A stretch of DNA of 64,000 bases from Cymodocea nodosa (Eukaryota; Streptophyta; Magnoliopsida; Alismatales; Cymodoceaceae): contig CM072345.1 of the NCBI GenBank assembly GCA_036874045.1, positions 11,890,501 to 11,954,500 of the forward strand, written 5' to 3'. The notes beneath the pieces were generated by a model that saw only the letters and a program-made list of their open reading frames with translations, ran no database searches and was not told the origin of the DNA. Below are positions 35,612 to 48,200 of this stretch, one piece after another. Made by a program: the position numbers and the translations under genes. How positions within the stretch are numbered: position 1 is the stretch's first letter; every line of letters begins with the position of its first letter.

Positions 35612-38488
35612 CTACTGCCACGATGTCATCTGTTTGCAGCCAATTGGATAAGTTTCCCAACCACAATCTGGTTCCTTACGTTTAATTCCCATACTAGAAC
35701 TAGGAGCAGCCTGTGAGGCTGTCCTAATGTGCTCTTCTCCCATACCATTCCCCTCTTGCACAAAGAATTGCTTTAAATTCCCAATTTCTTTATCCCCACC
35801 GTCCAAAGAAAACGACACAGTGTTCAAGTCCAAGCCTCCACGAGGGCCTTCAACTCCAAATCCAGTCTGGGTACCGGAAATGTTTGCAAGAAAAGATGGT
35901 CTTGATGTTGGGGCATGCAGTGCTACTGATGAGCCCAGCATCTGAGGAATAACTGAGGCTCCTCTTGGATCAATCGTGTAGGGAAATGATCCGGCTTCAT
36001 ATATTGCAGGTGGTAGGTATGCACAACCTGCAGCTGGTGGTTGAGGACAAACTGCTGGTGGTCTGACATTGGTTGCGAACTCCATGCCTGGTCCGGTTGT
36101 CAGAAAAGGCAGCTGAGTTTGGCTAACAGGCTCTTTTCTTTCAATGGTCAACTTTGAACCCATGATTGTAACAACTGGATCATTCAGTTTCAAACCCCCA
36201 CGTATTGTGATATTGCCAACGTCTCTGTTCTTGTTATTTGGAAAAGAATCAGACAATGAGGGGTTGTCGTTTAAATCAATCTCTCTCATAATTGACTGCT
36301 TTGCATTGGATGAGGAAGCAGGAGAAGGGCTGCCATGAAACTTCCAAAAAGAAGATGGGTTTAGAGATGCAACTTCATCACCAACACGGTGGTTAAGATC
36401 CAGCTTAAGCCTCTCTTCTTTCGCTGAAGTTACTTCAACTGAAGACTCACCTGAAGGCAGCCCTGAAGAAACAGGCATCTGCTTCTCACATATGGGATCA
36501 ATTGCTACATCATTCTCATCAACTACTACATTCAAATCAAAGATGGCCTTCTGGTTAGGGCCAGAAACTGTCTTTTCACCATCTGGAGTTCTTCTGGGAG
36601 ACGCAGGGCGAAAAGCACTAGTGGCTGCGGAACCTTTCCAACCTGAACCCCCTTCAAATTGGAGTGGGGTGACTGGCAAGCCTAGAGTCCCTCTTGAAGT
36701 AGGGACAACAGCTACAGGTGCAGACAAATTGTTCTGATTATTAGAAACAGGATCAGGCAGGTTGTCAACTTCTTCGGTGCACAAGACATCTTCATTCAGG
36801 TCGAAATCACATTTGCTCTTGACATTTTTCTGTTGAGATTCTTCATCTGATACTGTCTTTGTTGGCTCATGGTCCCTAGAAATTTTGGAATTCTCGGACA
36901 AATTTGAGCTATGTTCCTCTTGAGAATCACCGCTGTCAGATTGATCTATTTTGCTACGTGATTTTCTAGATTCTGGTTGGTTGCTTTCTTCTGAACCAGT
37001 ACTACCAGAATCCATCATCTGATCACCAGAGTTATCTGGAGAAGAGCTATGCCGTTCTCTATCAGCAACTTCAAGTTTTGCTTCAAGAGCCACTTGGACT
37101 GCAACTTCCAGTGCATCATCGCCATATTCAAGACCAATATCTGGTTTAATTTTGTTAATCACAGTAGCAGAATTGGTTCCTTTGTTGGACATTGTCTTCA
37201 TGGCATCATGATGATGACGGGGGTGTCGCTTTTTGTGAGCATGCAAGTACCTTTCAGACTTTTTTGTGTCCTTACATGCTTCCAATACTTTCACCCCATG
37301 GAAAGATGACTCTATATCATCTGGCTTGTGAAATTTCAACTCTTTCAAGTCACCCTTGAAATTCTGTACTCCGCAATCAACTGTACCACTTTGTCCTTGT
37401 GGCTTGTGGATCTCCACTTGATCAGATTCAGCCTTTTCTGTGCCATGGTTGCCCTCCTGAACTGTTCCTTTCCAAGAATCCTGTACAAAAGAGAGAGTTT
37501 CTTTCTGGCTATTTTCAAGTTGGCTTTCATCCTTGGTCTCCACATCTACTTCCATCTCCCTGGAACCCATTGATGTAGTACCTGACAGTGGAAGAGGATG
37601 TGGAACAACATTCTTTTCCTCAGGAGTTGGAGAACAAGGCATGGCAGTGCAAACAATTCCTTCAGGAGCACCAGAAGCTTCCATTGATGTTGAGAGATTT
37701 TTCTGGCATGTACTCGTCCTTGAATCCCCTGCATTTGTATTTGCGTCACCTGAGTTAGAGGTCGCACATTGGATGGCATTGGCTGGCAGTGCAACTGCCA
37801 CATCCTTCATGGAATCTGCTTTTGATAAACTTGTGAACCTGCTGTCATTTAAATCATTACAACAATTCTCTGCAGAGTCTTTATCACAGCTCCCTCTGTC
37901 ATACCCTTCCCTCTGAGAGAGGTCATGAAGTGGAGAAGGTGGACTGGCAACTACCTCAACAAGATCTGTACCATCTTTGAGTTTATCATCAAAGCATGGC
38001 TCACGTTCCTCTTCGTCTTCGTAATTTTCAGCTTTGTCATTCATGGAAGACCAACTATCAAGCAACATTTTTGCACTGTCCTTCACATCAGACTTTTCAA
38101 GGGCAAGAATTTTCGATATACTACGCCCAAAACCATAATTAGTCAACTGCTTTCTGAATATTTCCCTGTTATAAGGAAGCCTTTGGAGTGCACCTATGAT
38201 AAATCCGATTGTTTCTACCAGGGGACTAGCAACAAGGTCAATACTATGCTTGAGCCAACAATCCAGAAACCTAATTCCATCTAAATGAATAAAGCAGTCA
38301 AGACAATTTTTATTTTCTGTAGCTGCTAAGATGCGAGCAACAGTTGACCATTCCCTGGCATCATCATGTATGCTATAAATGGTGCACTGTTTCTGCCTTT
38401 GCAAAATAGACATGAGTTCTTCAACTCTAGCAACAGTAGCGAGTCCATCTTTCATCTCAGTTAGGGTAAAGAAATCTTCCAATGCCAT
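35612..38488 (-). CDS. TFIIS N-terminal (LW) domain protein with repeated DLN motifs
   Basis: Nuclear regulatory protein of the plant TFIIS-N family (Arabidopsis At4g24200-like), 958 aa in a single coding exon. The N-terminus MALEDFFTLTEMKDGL and residues about 47-150 (EWSTVARILAATENK to AKMLLDSWSSM) form the helical LW domain that in TFIIS, IWS1 and Mediator-26 proteins contacts transcription factors. The rest is Ser/Glu/Asp-rich and looks disordered. It includes a His/Lys patch (HAHKKRHPRHHHD) and a Cys-poor C-terminus. Short DLN-type motifs recur in the second half: FDLNEDV, FDLNVVV, KLDLNHR, EIDLNDN and GLDLNTV. Such motifs can act as EAR-like repressor docking sites, but that role is inferred. 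No zinc ribbon is present, so it is not TFIIS itself. The exact biochemical function is unknown to me. Confidence 0.85.
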   Translation of the reverse strand: MALEDFFTLTEMKDGLATVARVEELMSILQRQKQCTIYSIHDDAREWSTVARILAATENKNCLDCFIHLDGIRFLDCWLKHSIDLVASPLVETIGFIIGALQRLPYNREIFRKQLTNYGFGRSISKILALEKSDVKDSAKMLLDSWSSMNDKAENYEDEEEREPCFDDKLKDGTDLVEVVASPPSPLHDLSQREGYDRGSCDKDSAENCCNDLNDSRFTSLSKADSMKDVAVALPANAIQCATSNSGDANTNAGDSRTSTCQKNLSTSMEASGAPEGIVCTAMPCSPTPEEKNVVPHPLPLSGTTSMGSREMEVDVETKDESQLENSQKETLSFVQDSWKGTVQEGNHGTEKAESDQVEIHKPQGQSGTVDCGVQNFKGDLKELKFHKPDDIESSFHGVKVLEACKDTKKSERYLHAHKKRHPRHHHDAMKTMSNKGTNSATVINKIKPDIGLEYGDDALEVAVQVALEAKLEVADRERHSSSPDNSGDQMMDSGSTGSEESNQPESRKSRSKIDQSDSGDSQEEHSSNLSENSKISRDHEPTKTVSDEESQQKNVKSKCDFDLNEDVLCTEEVDNLPDPVSNNQNNLSAPVAVVPTSRGTLGLPVTPLQFEGGSGWKGSAATSAFRPASPRRTPDGEKTVSGPNQKAIFDLNVVVDENDVAIDPICEKQMPVSSGLPSGESSVEVTSAKEERLKLDLNHRVGDEVASLNPSSFWKFHGSPSPASSSNAKQSIMREIDLNDNPSLSDSFPNNKNRDVGNITIRGGLKLNDPVVTIMGSKLTIERKEPVSQTQLPFLTTGPGMEFATNVRPPAVCPQPPAAGCAYLPPAIYEAGSFPYTIDPRGASVIPQMLGSSVALHAPTSRPSFLANISGTQTGFGVEGPRGGLDLNTVSFSLDGGDKEIGNLKQFFVQEGNGMGEEHIRTASQAAPSSSMGIKRKEPDCGWETYPIGCKQMTSWQ

Positions 38489-38497
38489 AACAATACA

Positions 38498-41400
38498 CTG
38501 TGATTACTGCTAAACTTCAACCAGGTCAGTAGTTGCATTATCTAGTTCCATGCCAATAGAAAATGCAGTCTAAATTGTTGACAACAAGTTCACAAATCAT
38601 ATCTGAAATAAGAAACAAGATACATCTTTCAGGGTCAGTATAAATATATTAAAAAAACAGGAAAATAACTCAATAACATGCTAGAAAGTGAAGGAATCGG
38701 TAAGAGATGCTTTTTCGTTAAAAAACATTTTTAACTTTTTTCCCTGAAAATGTTGGACAAGTGTTGATTCTCTCAATAAGGTTCAAGAAGAAGATGTTAA
38801 CAACTTCCCGACCTAGTGCTCTGTCAATATCAGCATAAATAATCACTTTGATCTCCTCCTGATAGATAGGCTATGATTAAACTTCAGACCATGATATCTC
38901 AAGAAATCCATGACGATAGTATTGGGTCTCATATAGAAACTGGTTAAAAAGGCAGAAAAATATGCATTTTTCAGCTATTTACCATAAGCAACATTGAGGA
39001 AATTTTGGGACCACAAGCGTTGGGTTTGCATACAAATGGCATTAAAAATGCATTTCTTCCATGTCTTCACCATGTTCAGTAAACAGTACGTCATTGTTTT
39101 GAGTTAATATTTAATTGTTTTGCATTTTTTGAATGACTGAAATAGCAAATTAACAAAGTACCCTACATCATCAACCAAAGATGTTATAACTATTGGAAAA
39201 TAGAAATTTAAGATCCATATCTCTAACTTATTCTGAATAAGATTCAGTTCCTTGAATTGAGTAGCGGGTGTCACCAACAGAGTGAATAAATATCAGTTGG
39301 GACGAGGGGCACTGATATCAACAATGATATAAGTAGAGAAAAAGAAGCCGGTTTGGCAGGTATATTGCTTTATATGGACAAGATTCACCACCTTTGGTGA
39401 AAATATCTGGCCATCTCATAGATTTTTGAAGAAAAATAGATTATACACACTCCAACAACATGCATAACCAATCGATTAATTGTGACGACTGACAAGGAAT
39501 TTTTATTCCAAAACTAAGATGAAAACACTATTTAATAAAAAGAATTGATGAAACAGGGTAAGGAAATTAGCTTAAGGTTTTGGTATCATCGTCAAAGCAA
39601 AAGTTGAATATAACAATTGGTGAGATTTCTCAATGGATTTTTTGGTGTCATTTTTGTTTGTTTTGTCTAGTTTGGCACATTACAAAACTGAAAAAAATAT
39701 GAACAAGCCTCAAAAGGTCATAACTGTAGAGAGAGATAGAGAAAGAGAAATATTTATTTTTTTCAAGTGAAGGAGGTCTAGTTTCTAAAAGAAGCAAGCC
39801 TTGTTATGAAGGATGAGGATCTTACACAAAAGGCATGATCAGATTATCGTAAGGAAATAAGCCATGATAACATGATTTTTGGGGACAGAATACAAACAAA
39901 CATGCATGACAACTAGTTCCTAAACAATTTTTTCCTTGCAAGGTGCAATTACAAAAGAAACAAAATGTTAGTTAAGCATGATTTTGATGTCCACTTCTGT
40001 TTTGAAATAACATGGACCCTAAATATTGAAACACCTTTTCAATGGATGGGCGTTCACAACAATAAAGTTGCTACAACTAGTTGAGCACTTGAGCCTCATT
40101 TTGAGTTCCTCTTAGTTATCGATTGCCACATGCACAACCAAGACAGTGAGATCCATCACACTTCCATCGATTATTCACGTTATAATATAAATGTTCAAAA
40201 GAGGATAGAGACAAACCATGAATTTTTCCTAGAACCACGTGAGATATTTTAGTTTCTCAGTGTCACAAGTGAATCACACTACATAGTTGGATGGTTACTC
40301 CCATCTCTTTCCAGCACTTTCAGTACCTTGTTTCACTATTTTGAGAGAACATAATAAGAAGTAAGTCATGCTTGGAACATTAGGCACATGATGAATTCAT
40401 TGATCATAAAGCTTGACAAACTGATGATACAAAAGAAAATGTGTATTACCTAGTAAATTGCCCAAGCCTTAGGTAACAAAACATATAATGGAACATAACT
40501 TGAAAGACTTGAGAAGTGTTGACTCTATAATGGTAAATAGAAAGCTCACATACAGCTGGCACAAATCTTACCAAACGTGGCAAACTAAAATTTTGGGTCA
40601 TTCATGCCAATACCAAGTTGACACTTCCAAGCATTCAGACGAATCAGATTTATGGAATTAACCTCAAAAACATTGCATTTTATTGCTTTTATTCCAATTT
40701 TTATGTCAATATGCATCTTATATAACTTAGGGAAGGAATAGCATGGGACTGAACGACTCACTATTTAACAACTTTGCTTGCTTCATGGTGAAAATCATTT
40801 AAATTGTGTCCAGTAAGATTCATCCATTATAAATCAAGATGATAAGAAGTCAGCCATTATAATTATGCAGCCAGGCACAAGTACAGAAATATTTTTCTTG
40901 AAGTTTATGGATCAAGATTATTTAAATTAACCCTGAATATGGAAACAGATTGCAGTCACTTTAAAATTTGAAGGTAAAGAACACCAAATACAAAATGAGC
41001 TTTGAAAAATTTATTAGAAAACTTAGATTATGATCAATTCAGATTTGCATAGAATATCATAAAGAAAGAAGACTGAATTTATTTAAGAACTTGAACTTCC
41101 AAGAATCACAGGATAATCATCATTCCAACCAGTTATAAACCACAGTTTCTATTAACTTTCATGCCAACCAAATTGTTCATTATGGTCGATGCTAACAATT
41201 AAGCATGGAAAAACACAAATACCAGGAAATCATATCTCTATCATTACACCATTTCATGTTAACAAAATAGTTGATTATGATAAATCTTAACACTTGGGCA
41301 TGGAAAAACACAAATACCGGGAAATCATATCTCATTACTACATACGACATTATATGGTATGATGAAAAGGCAGAAATCAGTAAACCAGCACAACTTTAGC

Positions 41401-41964
41401 ACCCCACACGATCATGGCCATACCACTTACTCGAAACCAAATATAATACACGGTCATGGACATGCCATCCAATAGACATAAAAACCGAAAGATCACTTTC
41501 ATCCATTCAATGAAGATCAACGAGAAATAGAAAAAGCTAAAGCAAAAAGGGAAATCAATGCTTTAGCTCCTTCTCCACAACATGCAGCCCAAGTAAATCA
41601 GGGCCAAAATCCAACTTCACCAGATTCTTTATCGAACAACTCTCCGCATGAGAGAGTCGATCACATGACTCGTCAAACACCACAATCCACGGATCGAGTA
41701 GCATGAGAAATCCACATCACAAAAGCAACACACGAGGGAGATCAAATCCCCTGATTTCGAAGCCCAAAAACGACATCAGACAGAAGAAACCACCATAGTA
41801 CAACTCCGAACAGCTTTCCCATCCAAGAACATAAAAGAAAACAAACACGCGGAGCCAATCTAAAACAAAACGCAGGATCAAAGAACTACGAGTAAAGTAC
41901 AAATCCAATCCAGAACATATATACATATATATATATATGGGAAGGCAAAGGGGAAGCAGATTAC
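38498..41964 (-). other. Probable 5' UTR intron of the TFIIS-domain gene
   Basis: On the minus strand a donor CCG|GTAATC sits at 41965/41964. An acceptor (CACAG at 38498-38502, or the TTTAG about 12 bp earlier) lies just upstream of the ATG at 38488. The 3.4 kb between has no open frames of note and contains a small local duplication (GCATGGAAAAACACAAATAC at 41203 and 41298). Long first introns in leaders are common for such genes and often raise expression. Transcript data would be needed to prove it. Confidence 0.5.
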
Positions 41965-42200
41965 CGGAACGAAAATCACAACCGCGAGCAGAGGAAGAAA
42001 GAACGAGAATCAGAAACCCTAGAACCACCACGATTAGTCCCCCTCCTCCTCCTCCTCCTCCTCCTCCTCCTCAAACACCTCCTCCCTTCCCCTCCTCCGC
42101 TCCTCCTGAATGGACTCGGGAACGCGGCGGGACCAGGGACGAAACGGACCAGCTCCCTCCCATCCCTCTTTCCTTCTCAATCCCCTCTTTTCCCTTCCAA
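41965..42200 (-). promoter_or_regulatory. Probable 5' UTR exon and promoter edge of the TFIIS-domain gene
   Basis: A GA-rich, GC-elevated block on the minus strand includes a (GGA)n run (42040-42072) followed by CTAGGGTTTCTGATTCTCG and a consensus donor at 41965. CTAGGGTTT (a telo-box-like word) is frequent near plant transcription starts. The 5' limit is a guess. Confidence 0.5.
42040..42072. repeat. (CCT)n microsatellite in the probable leader of the TFIIS-domain gene
   Basis: About 11 CCT units on the plus strand, GGA/AGG on the transcribed strand. Confidence 0.9.
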
Positions 42201-45200
42201 TATTGTTATTATTATTCTAATGAGCATAATAAAAATAATGTTTTCGTCTCACCGATGGCCGCCTCGAATTACGCGTTTCTCGAAGAAACGGTGCGACCGA
42301 GCACGTGCGGGAAGCACGAGGGAGGCGCCGGTCCCCGTCACGGCCCGCAGACGTGGGACCACGGTCGCAATCGATTTCACCCGACCCGATACGCCCCGGC
42401 CCGACCGGTTCATTCCCCGAACGTGACCTCGCCCACCTGCGGTCGAGTAAATGGGCCCCATTTTTAATCCATTCAATAAATGGGTCCGGATTCAAGTTTA
42501 TTGAACATTTTGTCATAAATAATTATGCGATTAACATATGGACTTGTCGATTCCTATAAAATATTTATGTATTTAAAATTTATTATATATATCATTAATT
42601 TTCTGAAAGGGGTGTGTGCGCGTATCATTACCATATAATATCATGTATTTTTATTCATGTTTAGTTAATTATACGATTTCTTTTATAACATGTAACGTGT
42701 TAAATGGGTCGCGCATAAGCAGGTTAAATAATTTAATCAATTAAATTATATATTTAATTCATGTCACTTCATGAATATAGGTTAAATAGTACAAAGGAGG
42801 AGTCCAATCCATTAAAGGCTGAGCTTAAATTTGGTAAATCGTAATATTAATGTATTGCAATTACTTTGCATCGTACAGTCAAACTAAAATGTTCGTTACT
42901 TACGATTCAACTATTGTTTAGTTAGTTAAGCCGCAATGCCCTAAGGAACTCAATTTCATATATATAATAAAATTTTAAAACTTACAGCAATAAGAAATCA
43001 AATACAACTAGTTAACAATCTTTACCACCCTAAAGTCCAGTGATGAGCAGACAACAGAAAGGAATATAGTGGATAAATTAACCAGTGGTGGTTGATGTGT
43101 ACCAAAAGGTCAACCCGATGGCGTTGACAGACGAGTACCAATTACCAATCATACCGGTCGGGTTAGTTTCAAATTTAATTAGATTATTTATACAGCAGAG
43201 TGAAGAATAAATTATATTATATTATCTGCTGTTTGTTCCAAGCGATCCCAAGTTCAACGGTGGCTCGATACACCTCGTCGGGTGGGGCGTGTTGGTACGT
43301 ACGACTTTTCTCGGCTAAATTAAACTCTTGCATCTTCCCACACACCAGGGATGGATTCCTAGGGTTCGCATTGAGATTGGGAAGCAGGAGCGAGATTCGC
43401 AGCGTAGGCTTGGGTGCAACGTCGTGTGCATCGGATTCCAATGACGTTCTCTTATATTATTATTGTATTTGCATTTCTTACTTGTACATTCCGTGTGTAA
43501 CAAATTATAATAGTTCAGTTAATTAAAACAACGACAATGTTATTATATTAATTTTTTTTTTTTTAATATTTGATGTATCTTTGTAGAATTAACACATTCC
43601 AAACTTGTCTTCTTCTTCTTTTTTTCTCACAATCATTTTAAGGTATCAGCTACAAATTCCATCATCGTTAGCGCCTCATGATCTGAAAGCAACCTAAAAA
43701 CTCTCACGTACCTTTTTCTTCTTCTTTTTTGCTCGGCTAACATATCTAACTACTTTTTTAATAGATTAATTACTGTTTCCAAAAAAAGGTAGCGGTGTTT
43801 GCTGGAATGTCCCTTTTCTAGTGACCTTCCCATGATTTGCATGCACTGTTTCCTATTGGAATTTTAATAGAAGATACAGATACTATTGTAATCGCTGCAA
43901 GCACTGAGAGTCCTAGTTAAGATGCAGCAACTAGAGATTTTCCAGAAATCATTTGTCATTGACTACCGGTACCACTACCACTTTCAGAAAAGAAAAGGAC
44001 AATCTGGATGAAACTGAAAGACGATCTACATCGAAACGTCCAAATTGGAGCCTCACATGTCTCCGCCAATCCAATCCTACAGAATGTGGACTCTGAAAGC
44101 TGGGTCTTTTTCTGCGTGCACCACATCATCCTCCTTTCGTGTTGATGAGCAGAGATGTGCACTGCGATATACGTAAATGAGACTGCCTGTGGGAGCGAAC
44201 AAGTGCAGAAAGATAGGCGGAAAACGAATTTCATAATCGTATCAAATAAAGAAAGGATCCTTCTTTCACAAAAATATTAAAAGAACAGCAACAATTATGT
44301 ATGTATTGTTCAATTCTTTCATTTTAACTAACTACCATAATTGATTTATAAAAACTACAAGTTATAAATTTTGTTGTAACCATGCCAACCTCAACATCAA
44401 TACTCGACGGCAGTAACTAGAGATCATTGATGTGAAGGATAGATTCAAATCGTGAATGGAAAAAGATCCGATTTCATAAATGGTGACGGCGTAATGCATG
44501 TGCTGCTGCATCACTTGCTCTCCGTGTCAGATAGGGGCCATCCTGTTCAACAGATTCTTCAAAAAAATTCCGGGGGCCAAGAGGAAGAAATATGTGGAAG
44601 TCGAAGTAGAAACTAAAAATAAAATCTAAAAGGTTTTCTGGGTGGACATCACTAGGAACCATTACATCATATAGAATTCGATGGCCCTTCACCAATTGAA
44701 ATGGCGTGGACATCAAACCATTCATGATATTGGATATTCAGTGATTAACATATGAACATTTATAGAGAGTAGAGAATTTAAAAGCGTAATTCAACACGGA
44801 GGACGATAGGCAGCATCAATAACAAATCACAAAACGAAATAAAAATCTAGGTCAGTTACTTGATAAAGTTGAAAGATCCTTTTACACAACTCGGAATATA
44901 GTTCCAAAAAACAATCTCGAGAACAATTTTTCACTTGAAGTAAGTGAAAGGAATGCAACAAAACCAGATGACAACGACTGGCAAAGAAGACATTCCTAAC
45001 AACATTAGTGTACCGTGTGCACCGTACAAAATGTCGACCTAAAATAATAATCTCTCAAATATGGACACGCAATGACACTTCAAATATCGACCCACTATAC
45101 AATCTATACCCGAAGCAACCAAGTTACAGCATATCCCCATCTCTTTTCCGTACTGAACCTCGTGTCGTGTAAACTGCACTTGAGCAAGGGCACATGTGGT

Positions 45201-45275
45201 AAAGATCCATCTACTAGAAAAAATAGTCTAAGTTATTTTTCACTTCATTGCTTCAAGAATGACAGTAGCTTGGAG
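42201..45275. other. Spacer between the TFIIS-domain gene and the kinesin 3' end
   Basis: Both neighbours run leftward on the minus strand. The part nearest 42200 is GC-rich, with CpG-rich sequence to about 42450, and is the likely promoter. 42490-42860 is an AT-rich dispersed repeat also seen upstream of the helicase. GC-richer patches at 43240-43440 and 43970-44230 have no open frame I recognise. 44474-44725 (minus) has an 83-codon frame without recognisable features. The kinesin 3' UTR occupies the right end. Confidence 0.5.
42490..42860. repeat. Dispersed AT-rich repeat, copy 2
   Basis: It shares TTATTCATGTTTAGTTAATTATACGATTT (here) with TTATTCATTTTTAGTTAACTATATGATTT near 10650, and nearby AAATGGGT and GGTTAAATA words in the same order. 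Probably an old transposon or LTR piece; its class is not determined. Confidence 0.45.
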
Positions 45276-48200
45276 TCATTTGACAAGATTACTCCGTAGA
45301 AGACGAACAAGTGAAATACTTCCCTGAGATCTCTGCCTTTCTTCCACAAGTTGCTTCTTTTCAGCAATCCTATCCTCCTGTAAACCGTATAATTGAACAA
45401 TTTCACGCAAGTTCCAGCCACAATGAAATCATAGAACAAAAGAAATATCCACATTTATTAAATGTTTAGAAGTTATAATCGTCAGTCATCTCAAGTAAAA
45501 AAAGTTCAAACTGTCATTAAATAATAGGTAATGCCGGAATAACTTGTAATTCTCTAAGAATAACCCAATGAAATAAAAATCGAGTTACAATGCAGGAAAA
45601 AGTAATACAAAATAAAACTTTACATTAAAAGAGTTAATTAACCCATTAAGTCACCTTGCGATTAGTTGCACTTATATCAAGTCCAGAAAATTCCTTCAGC
45701 AGAATTTCTGAAGCAGGAAGAAGCCTCCTGAATTTCAAGGAAGAACATGAGAAATCGAACATGTAGAAGGCATTACATACCTAAAAAGTATAGTCTAAAT
45801 ATTAATCTAGAATCATAAATAACAAATGCAGACCACCCAACCATGATAGGATCCACCAAGAGGTGGGAGCTGCCCAAACAAAAGAAACAGGTATGCAGGA
45901 TATCAAAAAGGATGGCAATATCCAACAACATAAAAAAGAAACCTCAATTCCCATGCAACTAGTGAAAAACAAATCACGTCACCATTCACATTATATAGAT
46001 ATAATGACCTTTTCCCTTCATTAGCATTGGGAGGCTTCAAATTAGTGACTTTCTTTAACAATGATGCAGGCTTGACATGGCCGCTCTCAACCATCCCTCC
46101 ATCCTCAACTACTGGTAAAACAGATACAGGAAGATCCTGCATATAACATTGGAGCTAAGCATTTTGAATCAGAAAATCAGATTAGGAATAATGTGTAGGG
46201 AAAACAGATACAGTGACACATCCACTGGAGAAAAGGACTCGGCTACATTTCTCTGGAAAAAGGACAAGCTAAAGAGTAGTTTTCATATGACTACTGCATT
46301 CAAGAAAGTCACTAGCAGTTATGAAAATAACAACTATGACATTAAAAATTAATTGATGTTAAAGCAAGACAATGGCTACATAAGAATTACTCTAAATTAC
46401 AATAATTCATAAGCAAAAGTTTCCATCAACACAAAAGGGGGGAAGCTGCAAGTCTAATACATTACATCTAAATATATATTATCATTTTACAGTAAAGAAG
46501 AAATGAATAAATAATATTGTTTTTGTTAAGTGTGTTATATTACAGGTAATTGGATATCCATGTAAGGCACATAGGCCTATATATATATATATGCAACCTC
46601 ATGTGATTAGGCATAACAAGAATTATTTTCCTCGTGTTTCACATGATTGTCAAGTTTAAATCAAAGAAGTTTCTCATGATGTTTAAAAAATAAAATTTTA
46701 AGTCAATACTTAACTATTACGCTTCATTTTATGACTAAGGAATATAAATATGGTAAATAGGGTCCAGATCTAAAAGACATAATGTTCAAAGAAATTTACT
46801 TTATGATGCTATTATGCAAATAAACTACAATTTCATAAAAAATCATCTCACAAAGAATAAATCTCATGTTAATTAAGATGAATATATTACTGATATTAAC
46901 CTCACAATAATGTCTTAGAAAAAGATAAAAACCTAAAATTGACATAGTGCGCAAGCATACAGATAGTTGATATGCCAAAATAAGTGAAAAATACAAGAAT
47001 AATAACTTGACATCTAATAATTCGAAAATTGAAATACATCCTACAAACCTAGAAACTAAAATGGTGGTATGATAATACATGTGGGCTCAAAAAAAAGATC
47101 CTGTCAAAATAAGTACGTGAACTAAAAATGATGATAGCACGGAAAATCATTTTTTCTAGAAGTATGTTTGCATACATTACCTTTACAACATTTTTCAACG
47201 AGTTTTGAGGAATTGGTGCAAGCAATGTACTTTGAATTTCTCCAGGAGAAGTATATTTTTGTGGACTAATATTGCCTGATATATTAGATAAAAGATTCGT
47301 CAAAATTGCATGTACAATGTGTTTATAATTGAACAGACAAAAGTTCATAACAATGTAATCACAACAAAAGAACATGATTCCCAACAAAATTATTTCCAAC
47401 CTATAGCTTCCAAATTTTGCCTGCAGATCCCTGGTGAGCTATGAGGCTGTTCTTCTGTATCCTGGAAACTTGTGAGTGTTGGCAGATATTCAAGACCCAA
47501 CATTTGTAGTGGAAAGAGGCATGAATGAGAAGAATATTCCAATTACAGTAATTAAGAACAAATATATGGTAAAAGCTTCAAACCTTTAAAACAGAATGAT
47601 GCAACAAGTCCCCATTTGACATAGTTGCTATTTCTTCCTTGTGATCTATAATGTAGGAAAAAAGAGATGATAAACACCAGCATTCAAACCGAACAGGTAT
47701 ACATCCTTCAAAATTCAAAGTTACTGACAACATATGGATGCAAGTAGATTCCACCTTGCTTGGCAGAAGATAACTCCACAGTACCAGATTTAGTTTCCAG
47801 AGAATCATGTTTGTTATTTGTGATCTATAAAATGAATAATGCACATTAATAGGGTATACGTACTAACTAGATGATTATGGTCAAACATGTGAATTGGATG
47901 TTACATGGAATAGATAAAACTGCTTGGGTGATTTACAATATCTACTCATTAAGGATTGATTGCAAAAAATGGCATGGCCTCAACGTAAATGATGCAACCA
48001 CAATGTGTTATTTGGGCATTGAGCCATAAAACTCACCTGTTTTGTCCATATAACTTTGTGATTGCCGTCAATATCCCTTGGGTCTTTTCTAGTACTTATA
48101 CAGGGTATAGTGGTTGGACAAGATTTAGACAATGGATCATCTTCAGGAAATGTCACCAAAGAACAAGGAGAATATACCCGAACAGAATTGAGAGATGTCA

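Noticed and set aside
41937..42467. 176-codon plus-strand frame with a polyproline run
   Set aside because: It is the antisense of the GGA-repeat leader of the TFIIS-domain gene; the run comes from (CCT)n.
43200..43526. 108-codon plus frame and 74-codon minus frame in the GC-richer patch
   Set aside because: They overlap on opposite strands, show no domain, and lack splice or promoter support.
44474..44725. 83-codon minus-strand frame upstream of the kinesin end
   Set aside because: Reads somewhat protein-like (GPYLTRRASDAAAHALRRHH) but has no recognised family and no flanking gene structure; left unassigned.
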